64,000 bases of DNA from Micromonospora cremea (GCF_900143515.1 NZ_FSQT01000001.1:1736001-1800000), one strand, 5' to 3'. Shown: positions 49,601-61,249, counted from the first letter of the stretch. Notes: generated from the sequence alone by a model not told the origin. Numbers and translations: made by a program.

Positions 49601-50248
49601 TCAGTGGGCCCGGTGGTCGGTGTCGGTGGCGGTGGTGGGCAGCGGGCCGAGTACCGCGTTGATGATGTGGATGCGCGCGTTGGTGGCCTGGTAGTCGGCG
49701 CACACCGCGTCGGCCCGGTCGCCGAGGCGGGCGGTGGGTCCGGTGCGGGTGAGGGTGACGGTGGCGCCGTCGAGGGTGGTGGCGGCGCCGGCGGTCACCA
49801 GCTCGTCGATGGGGTGGGCTCCGGTGATCAGGTGCGCCTTGAGCAGGGTGCGCAGCTGGTCGGTGTGGCGGGCCATCAGGTCGTCCCAGTTGTCCTCGGA
49901 GAACTTGGCGGCGAAGGCGTCGTCCGACGGCGCCAGGATGGTGACGCCGGTGCCGGCAGGCAGGTCGGCGAGGACGCCGCTGGTGCGTACGGCGGCCTCG
50001 AACGTGGTGAGGGTGGGGATCCACCGGAGCGCCTGGTCGACGGGTTGGCCGGCGAGGAAGGCCGGGTTTCCGGGTTCGGTGCCGGTGGGCAGGGCGGCGC
50101 AGAGTGGTCCGGTGACCTGGGGTGTGCTGGTGCCGCTCGGTGGTTGAGCGTCCGTTGTGGAGGCGCCAGTGCAGGCGGTGCTGCCCAGAAGCAGGGCCGA
50201 CACGAGGAGACACAGGGCGCGAGACCGGGGGCGGGTTGTCTGCGACAC
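49601..50248 (-). CDS. Fasciclin-domain lipoprotein
   Basis: A 215-residue secreted protein starting at the GTG at 50248 (GGAG upstream); the longer frame is antisense noise. The lipoprotein signal (ALCLLVSALLLGSTAC) is followed by a Thr/Ser/Pro linker and a FAS1 domain (LADLPAGTGVTILAPSDDAF, HLITGAHPIDELV, TLDGATVTLT, NARIHIINAVLGPLP). FAS1 proteins act in adhesion at the cell surface. One domain only. Confidence 0.92.
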   Translation of the reverse strand: MSQTTRPRSRALCLLVSALLLGSTACTGASTTDAQPPSGTSTPQVTGPLCAALPTGTEPGNPAFLAGQPVDQALRWIPTLTTFEAAVRTSGVLADLPAGTGVTILAPSDDAFAAKFSEDNWDDLMARHTDQLRTLLKAHLITGAHPIDELVTAGAATTLDGATVTLTRTGPTARLGDRADAVCADYQATNARIHIINAVLGPLPTTATDTDHRAH

Positions 50249-50283
50249 GGCGGGCTCCACGGGTCGGGGTTGGTGGGTGGGGT

Positions 50284-50323
50284 GTGCCGGCGGCGCGGGG
50301 CGTGGTGCCCGCGCCGCCGGCAC
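50284..50323. terminator. Terminator hairpin after the carboxypeptidase gene
   Basis: A 17-bp stem with one mismatch (GTGCCGGCGGCGCGGGG at 50284-50300 against 50307-50323) and a 6-base loop lies 13 bp beyond the M14 stop and upstream of the fasciclin gene start, separating the two transcription units. Confidence 0.7.
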
Positions 50324-50336
50324 GGCTAGCTGACGG

Positions 50337-52445
50337 TCACAGTGCCGCGCACTGGCTGGTGCGCGGACCGTGCACGGTGTTGGCGACGCCCAGGTTGATC
50401 GGGGCGGGGCTGTTGCCGGTGCAGCTGAGCGGGCCGCCGATGGTGCTGCCTGCCAGCAGAGGTGCGTCGGTGCCGGTGGTGTTGCCGGACAGGCTGACCG
50501 GGCCGGTGATGGTGACGTCGATGATGGAGATCGCGTCGGTGGTGTTCGCGATCCGGACCGGGCCGCTGATGGTGGAGTCGGCGAGAAGGACGCCGGCGGC
50601 ACCGGTGGCGGTGACCGGGCCACTGATGGTCGTTCCGGTCGTCACGAGTGCCGCGCCCGCCCGGACCGTGACCGGCCCGTTGATGGTGGCGTCGGCGGCG
50701 CAGGTGAAGCCGGAGACGACCAGCGGTCCGTCGCGTCGGCCGGTGAGGGTCGGGTAGACGCGTTCGCCGTCGGTCAGCTTCTCCACGCCCTTGGTGTCGA
50801 GCAGCAGCGGGATCAGGCCGCGTTCGGGCTGGTTCAGGGGTACGTACCAGCCGTCGCCGGTCTTGATGACCTTCCAGCCGTGTGCGGCGATGCGCTGCGC
50901 GACGGTGGTGCCCACACCGCCTGGCCCGTCGGTGCGTGCGCCGTTGTACTGCTCGTCGGTGAGCTTGTAGGCGCAGGGGGCGTTGTCGAGGATGAGGTCG
51001 GCGCGGGGCGCGTCGAGCGGCGGCGGGCTGTCGCCGGGGTGCGGGGCGGGGTGGGCGGGGATCGGTCGGGAGCCGCGGAAGACGAGGCGGCCGGTGTTGG
51101 CGGCCTGGATCTCGATGGACTCGGCGCGGGAGGTGAGGATGTCGCCGCGGTCGGCGCGGTGGTAGTCGAGGAACTGGTGGAAGGTCCACAGGGCCGAGTA
51201 GGTCTTGCGGCGCCGGTTGTTGGCGGTGTTGCCCTCGTCGGGTCGGGTCTGCCCGCCGGAGCTGCGCAGTTCCAGCAGGGAGTTGGCGACGTTCTTGAGC
51301 CCGAGGGTGTTGCGCAGGATGGTTTCCTCGCTGAGGCCGACGTTGCCGCCGCCTTCGCAGCCGTAGGGGCAGGCCCACCAGCCGGCTTCGGCGCCCTTGG
51401 CGTACATGTGGCCTTCGATCATGTCCTGGGACTGGTCGAAGATCGGTTGCGCGACGTTCTGGTGGCGCGGCGGCAGCATCGGCAGGTCGCCGGCGCGGGA
51501 GTTGCCGAACTCGTGGCCGTCGTAGCCGGCGACGGGTCGGTAGTCGCGGACCATCTTGATGTACGCGGCGGTCTCCGGCTGGCGGATCAGCGAGTAGTCG
51601 CGGTTGAGGTCCTGGCCGGTGGAGTTGCCGCGGGTGTTGTTGGCCCGGCCGTCGCCGTTGATGGTGGGGACGATCAGGACGGTGGTGTGACTGAGCAGGT
51701 CCGTGATCCGGGGGTCGGTGCTGAAGGCGAGTTGCCGGGCCATGATGAGGCAGGCTTCGCGGTCGCCGGGCTCGTTGCCGTGCACGTTGCAGTTGATGGC
51801 CACGGGTGCGGTGGCGGCGACGGCGTCCGGGGTGGCCGCCGGGGTGGGGTGACCGATGACCAGCATGTTGATGGGTCGGTTCTGGACGGTGCGGCCGAGC
51901 TCGACGACACGGACTCGGTCACTGAGGGCGTCGATGGCGGCGGTGTAGGCGTACTCGTCGGTGTCGCTGGTGTACTGCGCGGCGTGGGCGGTCTCCCACT
52001 GGGTGCGCAGTTGCTCGCCGGGGGTTCCGGGGTTGCCCCAGGGTGCGGTGGTGGTGGCGACGACCGGGTCGGAGTAGGGCTGTTCGGTGGTGCCGGCGCG
52101 GGCGCGTACCCGCCATTGGAACGTGTCGCCCGGGTTGAATCCGGCGTCGGCGAAGGTCGGTGACTGTTGGTTGATCTGGCGGTTGGGGCGCCAGATGCCG
52201 ACGATGGTCGGCGCGCCGGTGGGGGTGCCGTCGGCGCCGACGGCGGTGCGTTCGATCTGGTAGTCGGTGGCGCCGTCGACAGGTTGCCAGGCGAGGGTGG
52301 CGTACCCGTCGGCCTGGCGGACGGTGAGGCTGGTGACCTGGTTGGCTTCCGCCGCGCTCTGCGCGCTGGCGGAGGTGGGTGCGGAGGTGAGGGTGACGGC
52401 GAGGAGGGCGGATACGGCTATGGCGATGGACCGCTGGCGTCTCAT
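50337..52445 (-). CDS. Secreted M14 family zinc carboxypeptidase with FN3-like and repeat domains
   Basis: A 702-residue exported protein from the ATG at 52445 (GGAGG upstream). The signal peptide ends near residue 29 (AVTLTSAPTSASA). A fibronectin-III-like domain follows (TLAWQPVDGATDYQIER). The M14 catalytic domain has the zinc motif HGNEPGDRE, TINGDGRANNTRG, RDYSLIRQPE and YDGHEFGNS. The last 110 residues contain five or more short repeats of the type TISGPVxxxG (INGPVTVRAG, ISGPVTATGA, ISGPVRIANT, ITGPVSLSGN, IGGPLSCTGN), which look like coils of a beta helix. It probably trims extracellular peptides or cell-wall peptides. Confidence 0.92.
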   Translation of the reverse strand: MRRQRSIAIAVSALLAVTLTSAPTSASAQSAAEANQVTSLTVRQADGYATLAWQPVDGATDYQIERTAVGADGTPTGAPTIVGIWRPNRQINQQSPTFADAGFNPGDTFQWRVRARAGTTEQPYSDPVVATTTAPWGNPGTPGEQLRTQWETAHAAQYTSDTDEYAYTAAIDALSDRVRVVELGRTVQNRPINMLVIGHPTPAATPDAVAATAPVAINCNVHGNEPGDREACLIMARQLAFSTDPRITDLLSHTTVLIVPTINGDGRANNTRGNSTGQDLNRDYSLIRQPETAAYIKMVRDYRPVAGYDGHEFGNSRAGDLPMLPPRHQNVAQPIFDQSQDMIEGHMYAKGAEAGWWACPYGCEGGGNVGLSEETILRNTLGLKNVANSLLELRSSGGQTRPDEGNTANNRRRKTYSALWTFHQFLDYHRADRGDILTSRAESIEIQAANTGRLVFRGSRPIPAHPAPHPGDSPPPLDAPRADLILDNAPCAYKLTDEQYNGARTDGPGGVGTTVAQRIAAHGWKVIKTGDGWYVPLNQPERGLIPLLLDTKGVEKLTDGERVYPTLTGRRDGPLVVSGFTCAADATINGPVTVRAGAALVTTGTTISGPVTATGAAGVLLADSTISGPVRIANTTDAISIIDVTITGPVSLSGNTTGTDAPLLAGSTIGGPLSCTGNSPAPINLGVANTVHGPRTSQCAAL

Positions 52446-52612
52446 GTGGCCTCCGACTGGTTGATCGTGGCGCGGTTTCGACCAGCATGATCGTCGGAGT
52501 TCGTCGATGCAATGATCTTGAGGGAATCTTGCGGCTGGGTGCGGCCTCTCCCCCGCTACGCGGTGACCTGGTGGGGCTCCACCGCGCCGGTCGGGGTTCC
52601 GGGGTGACGGGT

Positions 52613-53392
52613 TCAGCCGAGGTCGACCAGCAGGGGTCGGTGGTCGGAGATGGTGGACAGCGGAGTGGTGACCGCGCGTACCGGTGGGAGCTGCTCGAGG
52701 GCGTACCGGTCGGCGAGGATGTGGTCGAGTTGGACGCGGGGTTGCCCGGCGGGGTAGGTGGGGCGGCGGCCCAGGGGGTGCCAGCCGGAGATGAGCCGGG
52801 CCGCTCCGGCGGGCAGGTTGAGATCGCCGAGCAGGACGCGGGGAGCGGGCAGCGCGCGCAGGGCGCGGACGGTCTGGCGGAGTTGGCGGGCGTTCCAGCC
52901 GGGGACGAAGGACAGGTGGGTCGCGGCGACGGTGAGCGGGCCGTGCGGGGTGTCCAGGACGGCGGCGAGCACGACGCGGGGTTCGTCGTGCAGCAGAACG
53001 AGGCCGCCGCCGGGGCCGGGCACGTAGACCGGGGAGCGTACGGGTGCGGGCTTGAGTCGGGTGACCTGCCAGCTGCGTACGGGGTGGCGGCTGATCAGGC
53101 CGATGCCGTAGCAGGGTTCGCCGTGGCCGTCGTCGTCGTGGCGCAGGGGGCGGAACCGTTCGCCGGGGGTGCCGACGACGGCGGCGGCGAAGCGGTGGTG
53201 GGGTGCGTCGAGGGCGCGCGCGGCGATGGCGGTGAGGTCGAGGTTGCCGCTGCGGCTCTGGTCGCGGTCGACCTCCTGCAGGGCCAGCACGTCGGCGTCG
53301 AGGGCGCGTACGGCGGCGGTGAGTCGGTCGGGGTCGACGAGCCCGTCGGTCAGGGATCGTCCGTGCAGCACGTTGAAGGTGGCCAGGCGCAC
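52613..53392 (-). CDS. Endonuclease/exonuclease/phosphatase family protein
   Basis: A 259-residue protein with the EEP fold: LATFNVLHG at the N-terminus, VLALQEVDRDQSRSG, VAATHLSFVP, LLGDLNLPAG and ISDHRPLLVDL at the end, covering the metal-binding and catalytic residues. It lacks a signal peptide. Family members cut DNA or hydrolyse phosphodiesters and phosphoinositides; substrate unknown. It lies 167 bp upstream of the M14 gene. Confidence 0.92.
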   Translation of the reverse strand: MRLATFNVLHGRSLTDGLVDPDRLTAAVRALDADVLALQEVDRDQSRSGNLDLTAIAARALDAPHHRFAAAVVGTPGERFRPLRHDDDGHGEPCYGIGLISRHPVRSWQVTRLKPAPVRSPVYVPGPGGGLVLLHDEPRVVLAAVLDTPHGPLTVAATHLSFVPGWNARQLRQTVRALRALPAPRVLLGDLNLPAGAARLISGWHPLGRRPTYPAGQPRVQLDHILADRYALEQLPPVRAVTTPLSTISDHRPLLVDLG

Positions 53393-53430
53393 CTCTGCAC
53401 CTTACGTCCCCGTGGCAGGGTTGCCGGGTG

Positions 53431-53514
53431 GTGAAACTGCTGCTGTGTTCGGTGTTGGTGTTCGTGGCGATGGGCGCGTTGGGGGTGTGGTTGCGGCGGG
53501 CGCGGGGTCGTTGA
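53431..53514 (+). CDS. Candidate 27-residue single-pass membrane peptide
   Basis: A short frame starting at tandem GTG codons (53428 or 53431) encodes VKLLLCSVLVFVAMGALGVW followed by a basic tail (LRRARGR): one hydrophobic segment with positive residues on the cytoplasmic side. It lies in the gap between the EEP gene and the TauE gene. Hydrophobic helix plus basic tail is unlikely in random GC-rich DNA, but expression is unproven. Confidence 0.35.
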   Translation: MKLLLCSVLVFVAMGALGVWLRRARGR

Positions 53515-53587
53515 CGTGCGGGGGTGTGAGTGAGGCTGGCCACTTCGGTGCGGGCCGGGCGGGTGGGGGTGGGGAGAATTGCCGCCC

Positions 53588-54361
53588 GTGGACGCCGTAT
53601 CGCTGAGCACTCTCCTGGCCGCCGCGGCCCTGGCCGGCTGGGTCGACGCCGTGGTCGGCGGTGGTGGTCTGCTGCTGTTGCCGGCGTTGCTGGTGGCCGC
53701 GCCGGGGCTGCCGGTGGCCACCGCGTTGGGCACCAACAAGCTGGCCGCGATCTTCGGCACGGCCACCGCGGCGGCGACGTACGCCCGGCGTACGAAGGTC
53801 GACTGGCGGGTGGCGGGGCCGGCGGCGGGGCTGGCGGTGTTCAGCGCGGGGGTGGGTGCGGCGTTGGCCGGTGCGGTGCCGGCGTCGGCGTACCGGCCGG
53901 TGGTGCTGGTGGTGCTGGTGGCGGTGGCGGTGTTCGTGCTGCTGCGGCCCCGGCTGGGGGTGGTGGCGGTGCCGCAGCGGCGGACCCCGGTGCGAGTGGC
54001 GCTGGTGGTCGCGGTTGCCGGGGTGGGCATCGCGCTGTACGACGGGTTGATCGGTCCGGGCACCGGCACGTTCCTGGTGCTGGCGTTCACCGCGCTGGTG
54101 GGTGCGGACTTCGTGCACGGCTCGGCGATGGCGAAGGTCGTCAACGCGGGCACGAACCTGGGTGCGCTGGTGGTGTTCGGGGTGACCGGGCACGTGTGGT
54201 GGTTGCTGGGCGCGGGGATGGCGGTGTGCAACATCGCCGGCGCGGTGCTGGGGGCGCGGATGGCGTTGCGCCGCGGGTCGGGGTTCGTGCGGGTGGTGCT
54301 GCTGGTGGTGGTGGTGGCGTTGGTCGCGAAGCTCGGCCACGACCAGTGGCTGGCCCGGTGA
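53588..54361 (+). CDS. TauE/SafE family sulfite/anion exporter
   Basis: A 257-residue membrane protein with about 8 hydrophobic segments in two related halves, each with a glycine-rich motif (GWVDAVVGGGGLLLLPALL and GLIGPGTGTFLVLAFTALVG), as in TauE/SafE permeases. I use the GTG at 53588 with GGGGAG 11 bases upstream; a TTG at 53579 is the alternative. It overlaps no gene but sits 10 bp before the acetyltransferase gene, so the two are probably cotranscribed. Confidence 0.9.
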   Translation: MDAVSLSTLLAAAALAGWVDAVVGGGGLLLLPALLVAAPGLPVATALGTNKLAAIFGTATAAATYARRTKVDWRVAGPAAGLAVFSAGVGAALAGAVPASAYRPVVLVVLVAVAVFVLLRPRLGVVAVPQRRTPVRVALVVAVAGVGIALYDGLIGPGTGTFLVLAFTALVGADFVHGSAMAKVVNAGTNLGALVVFGVTGHVWWLLGAGMAVCNIAGAVLGARMALRRGSGFVRVVLLVVVVALVAKLGHDQWLAR

Positions 54362-54371
54362 GCTGGCGCTG

Positions 54372-55142
54372 ATGCCGGTACGCGCGGAGCACGACCGGGC
54401 CGTCCTGGCGGAGCTGTTGGGGCGTGATCCGGTGCTGCACGCCTATCAGTTGGGCGACCTGGACGACTTCTTCTGGCCCTACACCTCGTGGTTCCGTCGG
54501 GGTGAGCAGGTCGCGTTGCTGTATCACGGGGTGGACCCGCCGACGCTGCTGGCGTTCGCGGCGCCGGCGGACACCGCGGCGCTGGCGGTGTTGCTGGCCG
54601 AGGTGGCGCCGGTGCTGCCGGCCCGGCTGTACGCGCACCTGTCCCCCGGGCTGGCCGACGCCCTGGCGGGGTCTTTCCGGCTCGATTCCGGTGGCCGGCA
54701 TCATCGGATGGCGTTGACCGACCCGGCCCGCCTCGCGCTGGTGCGCCCGGCGGGCGTGGTGCTCGGCGCGGATGATCTGGCGCCGCTGTGCCGGTTGTAC
54801 GCGCGGGCGTACCCGGAGAACTGGTTCGATCCGCGGATGCTGGACACCGGGCAGTACGTGGGGGTGCGCGACGGTGGTGAGCTGCGGGCGGTGGCCGGGG
54901 TGCATGTGTGGTCGCCGGCCTACCGGGTGGCGGCGTTGGGCAACGTCACGACCGATCCGCGGTGGCGTGGGCGGGGTCTGGGCGCGGCGGTGGTGGCGGC
55001 GCTGTGCGTCCGGCTGCGCGCCAGCGTCACGCACGTGACGCTGAACGTGAAGGCGGACAACGCGGCGGCCGTGCGGATGTACGAGCGGGTGGGTTTCACC
55101 CGGGTCGCCGAGTACGACGAGTACACGCTGACCGCCGTGTAG
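54372..55142 (+). CDS. GNAT family N-acetyltransferase
   Basis: A 256-residue protein. The C-terminal half is a GNAT domain with the acetyl-CoA loop RWRGRGLGAAV and the closing motif NAAAVRMYERVGF. The N-terminal half (LGRDPVLHAYQLGDLDDFFW) is an additional GNAT-like half as in FR47-type proteins. Acceptor unknown. Confidence 0.9.
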   Translation: MPVRAEHDRAVLAELLGRDPVLHAYQLGDLDDFFWPYTSWFRRGEQVALLYHGVDPPTLLAFAAPADTAALAVLLAEVAPVLPARLYAHLSPGLADALAGSFRLDSGGRHHRMALTDPARLALVRPAGVVLGADDLAPLCRLYARAYPENWFDPRMLDTGQYVGVRDGGELRAVAGVHVWSPAYRVAALGNVTTDPRWRGRGLGAAVVAALCVRLRASVTHVTLNVKADNAAAVRMYERVGFTRVAEYDEYTLTAV

Positions 55143-55153
55143 GCGGCCTTAGG

Positions 55154-55663
55154 TCAGCGGCGGCGGCTGGGTGAGTCGAACCGGCCGGCGCGGATCTCGC
55201 GCAGGGCGCGGCGGCGGATGTCCCCGCGCAGGGTGTCGACGTAGAGCGTGCCGCGCAGGTGGTCGGCCTCGTGTTGCAGGGCGCGGGCGAGGAAACCGCT
55301 GCCGGCGATGGTCAGCGGCTCGCCGTGCTGGTCCACCCCGTGGGCGGTGGCGTGCAGGGCCCGCTGGGTCGGGAAGTACAGGCCGGGGATGGACAGGCAG
55401 CCCTCCTCGTCGTCCTGGCGTTCCTCGGAGAGTTCCAGGGTGGGGTTGATGAGGTGGCCGCGGTGTCCGTCGGCGTCGTAGACGAACACCTGGGCGCTGA
55501 CGCCGATCTGCGGGGCGGCGACGCCGGCCCGGCCGGGCGCGCCGAGCAGGGTGTCCATCAGGTCGGTGACCAGGGCGCGCAGGTCGGCGTCGAAGGTGGT
55601 GACCGGCTCGCACGGGGTGCGCAGCACGGGGTCGCCGATGATCCGGATGGGCCGCATGGTCAT
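55154..55663 (-). CDS. def: Peptide deformylase
   Basis: A 169-residue enzyme that removes the formyl group from the N-terminal methionine of new proteins. All three motifs are present: GRAGVAAPQIG (44-54, G-x-G-x-A-A-P-Q type with Arg-Ala), EEGCLS with metal ligand Cys89, and QHEADH with His131, Glu132 and His135. The start MTMRPIRIIGDPVLRTPC is canonical. It is convergent with the acetyltransferase gene. Confidence 0.95.
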   Translation of the reverse strand: MTMRPIRIIGDPVLRTPCEPVTTFDADLRALVTDLMDTLLGAPGRAGVAAPQIGVSAQVFVYDADGHRGHLINPTLELSEERQDDEEGCLSIPGLYFPTQRALHATAHGVDQHGEPLTIAGSGFLARALQHEADHLRGTLYVDTLRGDIRRRALREIRAGRFDSPSRRR

Positions 55664-55694
55664 GCGGGTCAGCGTATCGCCGGTGGCGGCGGGT

Positions 55695-56888
55695 TCAGCG
55701 CCCGGCCAGGGTGGCGCGGATCGGGGCGGTCTTCGCGGCGGCCTCGGCGACCTCGGCGGCGGGGTCGCTGTCCCAGGTGATGCCGCCGCCGGCCCAGGTG
55801 TGCATCCTGTCGCCGTCGGCGGCGGCGGTGCGGATGGTCAGGCCGAGGTCGATCCGGCCGGGGGCGACCCAGCCCAGCGCGCCCATGCTGGCGCCCCGGC
55901 CGACGGGTTCGAGGGCGCCGATCTGGGTCAGGGCGGCGAGTTTCGGCGCGCCGGTGACCGAGCCGCCGGGGCAGGTGGCGCGCAGCAGGTCGGCCAGGCC
56001 GAGGCCGTCGGCGACGGTGGCGCGGATGGTGGACTCGGCCTGCCACAGGTCGCACCAGCGGCGTACGGCGAACAGGTCGTCGACGCGGACGGTGCCGGTG
56101 CGGGCGATGCGGGCCAGGTCGTTGCGTTCCAGGTCGACGATCATGATGTGTTCGGCGCGTTCCTTCGCGCTGGCGAGCAGTTCGGCGCGGCCGGCGGCGG
56201 TGGCCGGGCGGGTGCCTTTGATGGGTCTGGTGGTGAGCTGCCCGCCGGTGACCTCGACGAGGGTCTCCGGGGAGGCGCAGCCGATCGCCCAGCCGTCGCC
56301 GGTGAGCACGCCGCCGTAGCGGGCGCCGGGCAGCGCGCCGAGGCGGCTCAGGGCGGGCAGCGGGTTGCCGGTGTATCGGGCGGCGGCGTGGCCGACGAGG
56401 TTGGTCTGGTAGACGTCGCCGCGGCCGATGGCGGCGCGCACCGCGTCGACGGCGTCGGCGTGCTGGCGGGGGGTCCAGCTCTCGGTCCACTCGCCGAGCC
56501 ACCAGGGCGTCGGCGGGCCGGGCGGCGGGGTGCGGGCGGCGCCGTGGTCGTAGACGACCACGGCGAGGTCGGGCAGGGCGGGCGTGGGGTCGGGCGCTTC
56601 GGGCGGGGCGCCGGCCAGCTGCGCCCCGGCGGCGGCGGACAGGTAGAGCGCGGCGCCGCAGGCGCCGGTGGTGGGGTGTGTGGGGGCGGGCCGGGTCAGG
56701 TCGTGCAGTGCCAGGCCGTGGGCGGCGAGGAACTCCTCGGCGAGCGCGGCGGGGTCGCCGCCGTCGGTGCGGTGCCATTGCAGGCGGGCGCGCTCGACGA
56801 GCGCGCCCCGGCAATCGGGTTGCGCTGCGGGTGCGTCGACCAGCACCTGTGGGAGCGTTTCCACGCCGTATGGCCCAACCTTCCTCAT
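55695..56888 (-). CDS. pabB: Aminodeoxychorismate synthase component I
   Basis: A 397-residue chorismate-binding enzyme (a GTG at 56912 would add 8 residues). Signature segments: GDVYQTNLVGHAAARYTGNP, GCASPETLVEVTGG, RPIKGTRPATA, MIVDLERNDLARIA, and the end VTGAPKLAALTQI with GGGITWDSDP. The PIKGT Lys and folate-type context favour PabB over anthranilate synthase. It makes aminodeoxychorismate for folate with a PabA glutaminase encoded elsewhere. Confidence 0.88.
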   Translation of the reverse strand: MRKVGPYGVETLPQVLVDAPAAQPDCRGALVERARLQWHRTDGGDPAALAEEFLAAHGLALHDLTRPAPTHPTTGACGAALYLSAAAGAQLAGAPPEAPDPTPALPDLAVVVYDHGAARTPPPGPPTPWWLGEWTESWTPRQHADAVDAVRAAIGRGDVYQTNLVGHAAARYTGNPLPALSRLGALPGARYGGVLTGDGWAIGCASPETLVEVTGGQLTTRPIKGTRPATAAGRAELLASAKERAEHIMIVDLERNDLARIARTGTVRVDDLFAVRRWCDLWQAESTIRATVADGLGLADLLRATCPGGSVTGAPKLAALTQIGALEPVGRGASMGALGWVAPGRIDLGLTIRTAAADGDRMHTWAGGGITWDSDPAAEVAEAAAKTAPIRATLAGR

Positions 56889-57011
56889 CCGTTCAGTGGA
56901 TTTCCCGTGCACCGGGCCGGCACCTGTTCGATGCTGGACACTTTCGCTTGGTACTGTGCGTCACTGGTCATGTGAACCATGACACAGTGCCCCCACAGTC
57001 CGGAGAACCCG

Positions 57012-57212
57012 ATGTGCCAGCACCAACCGACCTGCCCCTCCGCCGAAGCCATCGACCGGGAAGCCGCCCGCGTCCTCGCCTGCTTCCCTGAGCAGGGCTG
57101 GAGCCTGCTCTGCAACGGTGTCATCGTGTTCGAGGACACCGGCGAGCTGCTCCCCGACGGCAGCAGCATCGCCCCGCACCGCGGCCCCGCCCGACACGCC
57201 CTCGTGGCCTGA
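57012..57212 (+). CDS. DUF5999 family small protein
   Basis: A 66-residue protein; the ATG at 57012 with GGAG 8 bases upstream gives the usual family start MCQHQPTCPSAEAIDREAA. The core is HPEQGWSLLCNGV-like here (FPEQGWSLLCNGVIVFEDTG) and ends in IAPHRGPARHALVA. Conserved in actinomycetes, possibly metal-binding through Cys and His residues; function unknown. Confidence 0.88.
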   Translation: MCQHQPTCPSAEAIDREAARVLACFPEQGWSLLCNGVIVFEDTGELLPDGSSIAPHRGPARHALVA

Positions 57213-57298
57213 TCGACCACCCAGCGTCACCGAATCGCCGCCGTCGACCCAGGCTAGTCCCCCGGTACGGGACGTTCCCCGCCCAGGTCGGCGCGGCT

Positions 57299-57327
57299 GC
57301 CGGGGCGGCCACACCGCCCGCCCCGGC
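57299..57327. terminator. Terminator hairpin between convergent genes
   Basis: GCCGGGGCGG (57299-57308) pairs perfectly with 57318-57327 across a 9-base loop, between the stop of the DUF5999 gene and the stop of gcvP (57336). Suitable for terminating from both sides. Confidence 0.6.
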
Positions 57328-57335
57328 GCCCGTCG

Positions 57336-60158
<2,823 letters not shown>

Positions 60159-60240
60159 GCGGGGCGCTCCCGGGCGAGGTCGACGGATCGGCCTCCCCCT
60201 CTGTCGCACCCACAGGGCGCTCCACAGTGCCTGCCCACGA

Positions 60241-60325
60241 GGTCCTTTTGCCTGAGAGGTTCCGGGGAGGATTTGCCCCTTCGGCGCCGCCCTGAGTGCT
60301 GTCGGGCGGTCTCTCCCACGTGGGT
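60241..60325 (-). ncRNA. Glycine riboswitch (single aptamer) upstream of gcvP
   Basis: On the minus strand the leader reads GGGAGAGACCG (near 60320), CGCCGAAGGGGCAA, then CCCCGGAACCTCTCAGGCAA and AAGGACC ending at 60241. These are the conserved core segments of the glycine aptamer. Only one aptamer fits between the Sir2 gene end (60392) and gcvP, whereas many glycine riboswitches are tandem. It lies 83 bp before the gcvP start and should turn on gcvP when glycine is plentiful. Confidence 0.92.
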
Positions 60326-60391
60326 GGTACCGGCATGGTCAACGCTACCAGCGCCGGTGTTTCCGGCAGATGTCCTACCCCGGGCCGGCCG

Positions 60392-61249
60392 TCACACCCC
60401 GACCGGAGTGACCGCCGCCGCGCCGCCGGTGACCCGCTCGGCCAGCGCCGGCAGCAACGCCCCCAACGGCGCGTCGACCCGCAGGGTGGCGTGCCCGTCA
60501 CCGCGGGTCGCACCCTGGTTGACGATCGCCACCGGAATGCCCTGTTTCGCGGCACGGATCACGAACCGACGCCCCGACATCACCGTCAACGACGAGCCGA
60601 GCACCAGCAACGCCCGGGCCCGCTGCACCAGCGCGAAGCAGTGCGCCACCCGCTCGGGTGGCACCGTCTCGCCGAAGAACACCACGTCCGGTTTCAACAT
60701 CCCGGCGCCGCAGATCCCGCAGTTCACGACCCGGAACGCGCCCACCTGCTCGTCAGGGAGATCCACGTCACCGTCCGGGTTGACCGCGGCGACCCGGGCC
60801 ACGAAGCCCGGGTTGGCCTCGCGCAGCCGCCGGTCCAGCTCCTCGCGGGAGGTCAGGTTGCCGCAGTCCAGGCAGGTCACCTCGTCCAGGCGGCCGTGCA
60901 ACTCGACCACCGGCTCGCTGCCGGCGGCCGAGTGCAGCCCGTCGACGTTCTGGGTGATCACCGCGTCGACCAGGCCGGCGCGTTGCAGCTGGGCCACCGC
61001 CCGGTGCCCGGCGTTGGGCGTGGCCCGGGCGATCAGCCGCCACCCCAGGTGGCTGCGCGCCCAGTAGCGCCGCCGCGCCAGGGGATCGCGGGTGAACGCC
61101 TGGAAGGTCATCGGGGTGTGCCGGCGGGCCACTCCGCTGGGCCCCCGGTAGTCCGGGATGCCCGACTCGGTGGACAGGCCGGCCCCGCTGAGCACCACCA
61201 CCCCACCGCCGGCCACCAGCGAGGTCAACGCGTCCAGGCTCTGAGTCAC
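60392..61249 (-). CDS. Sir2 family NAD-dependent protein deacylase
   Basis: A 285-residue sirtuin. The start is uncertain; the GTG at 61249 has GGAGG very close. Sirtuin motifs: VVLSGAGLSTESGIPDYRG, ITQNVDGLHSAAG, VELHGRLDEV with the catalytic His, a zinc knuckle with C-L-D-C and C-G-I-C pairs, and VLGSSLTVMSG. The ESGIPDYRGP loop and missing Ala-Tyr-x-x-Arg of class III suggest the SIRT4-like class II. It removes acyl groups from lysines using NAD+. Confidence 0.93.
   Translation of the reverse strand: MTQSLDALTSLVAGGGVVVLSGAGLSTESGIPDYRGPSGVARRHTPMTFQAFTRDPLARRRYWARSHLGWRLIARATPNAGHRAVAQLQRAGLVDAVITQNVDGLHSAAGSEPVVELHGRLDEVTCLDCGNLTSREELDRRLREANPGFVARVAAVNPDGDVDLPDEQVGAFRVVNCGICGAGMLKPDVVFFGETVPPERVAHCFALVQRARALLVLGSSLTVMSGRRFVIRAAKQGIPVAIVNQGATRGDGHATLRVDAPLGALLPALAERVTGGAAAVTPVGV

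Noticed and set aside
50337..53543. A 1068-codon reading of the carboxypeptidase gene extending to 53543
   Set aside because: The upstream half is Arg/Pro-rich antisense sequence; a signal peptide with ribosome site begins at 52445.
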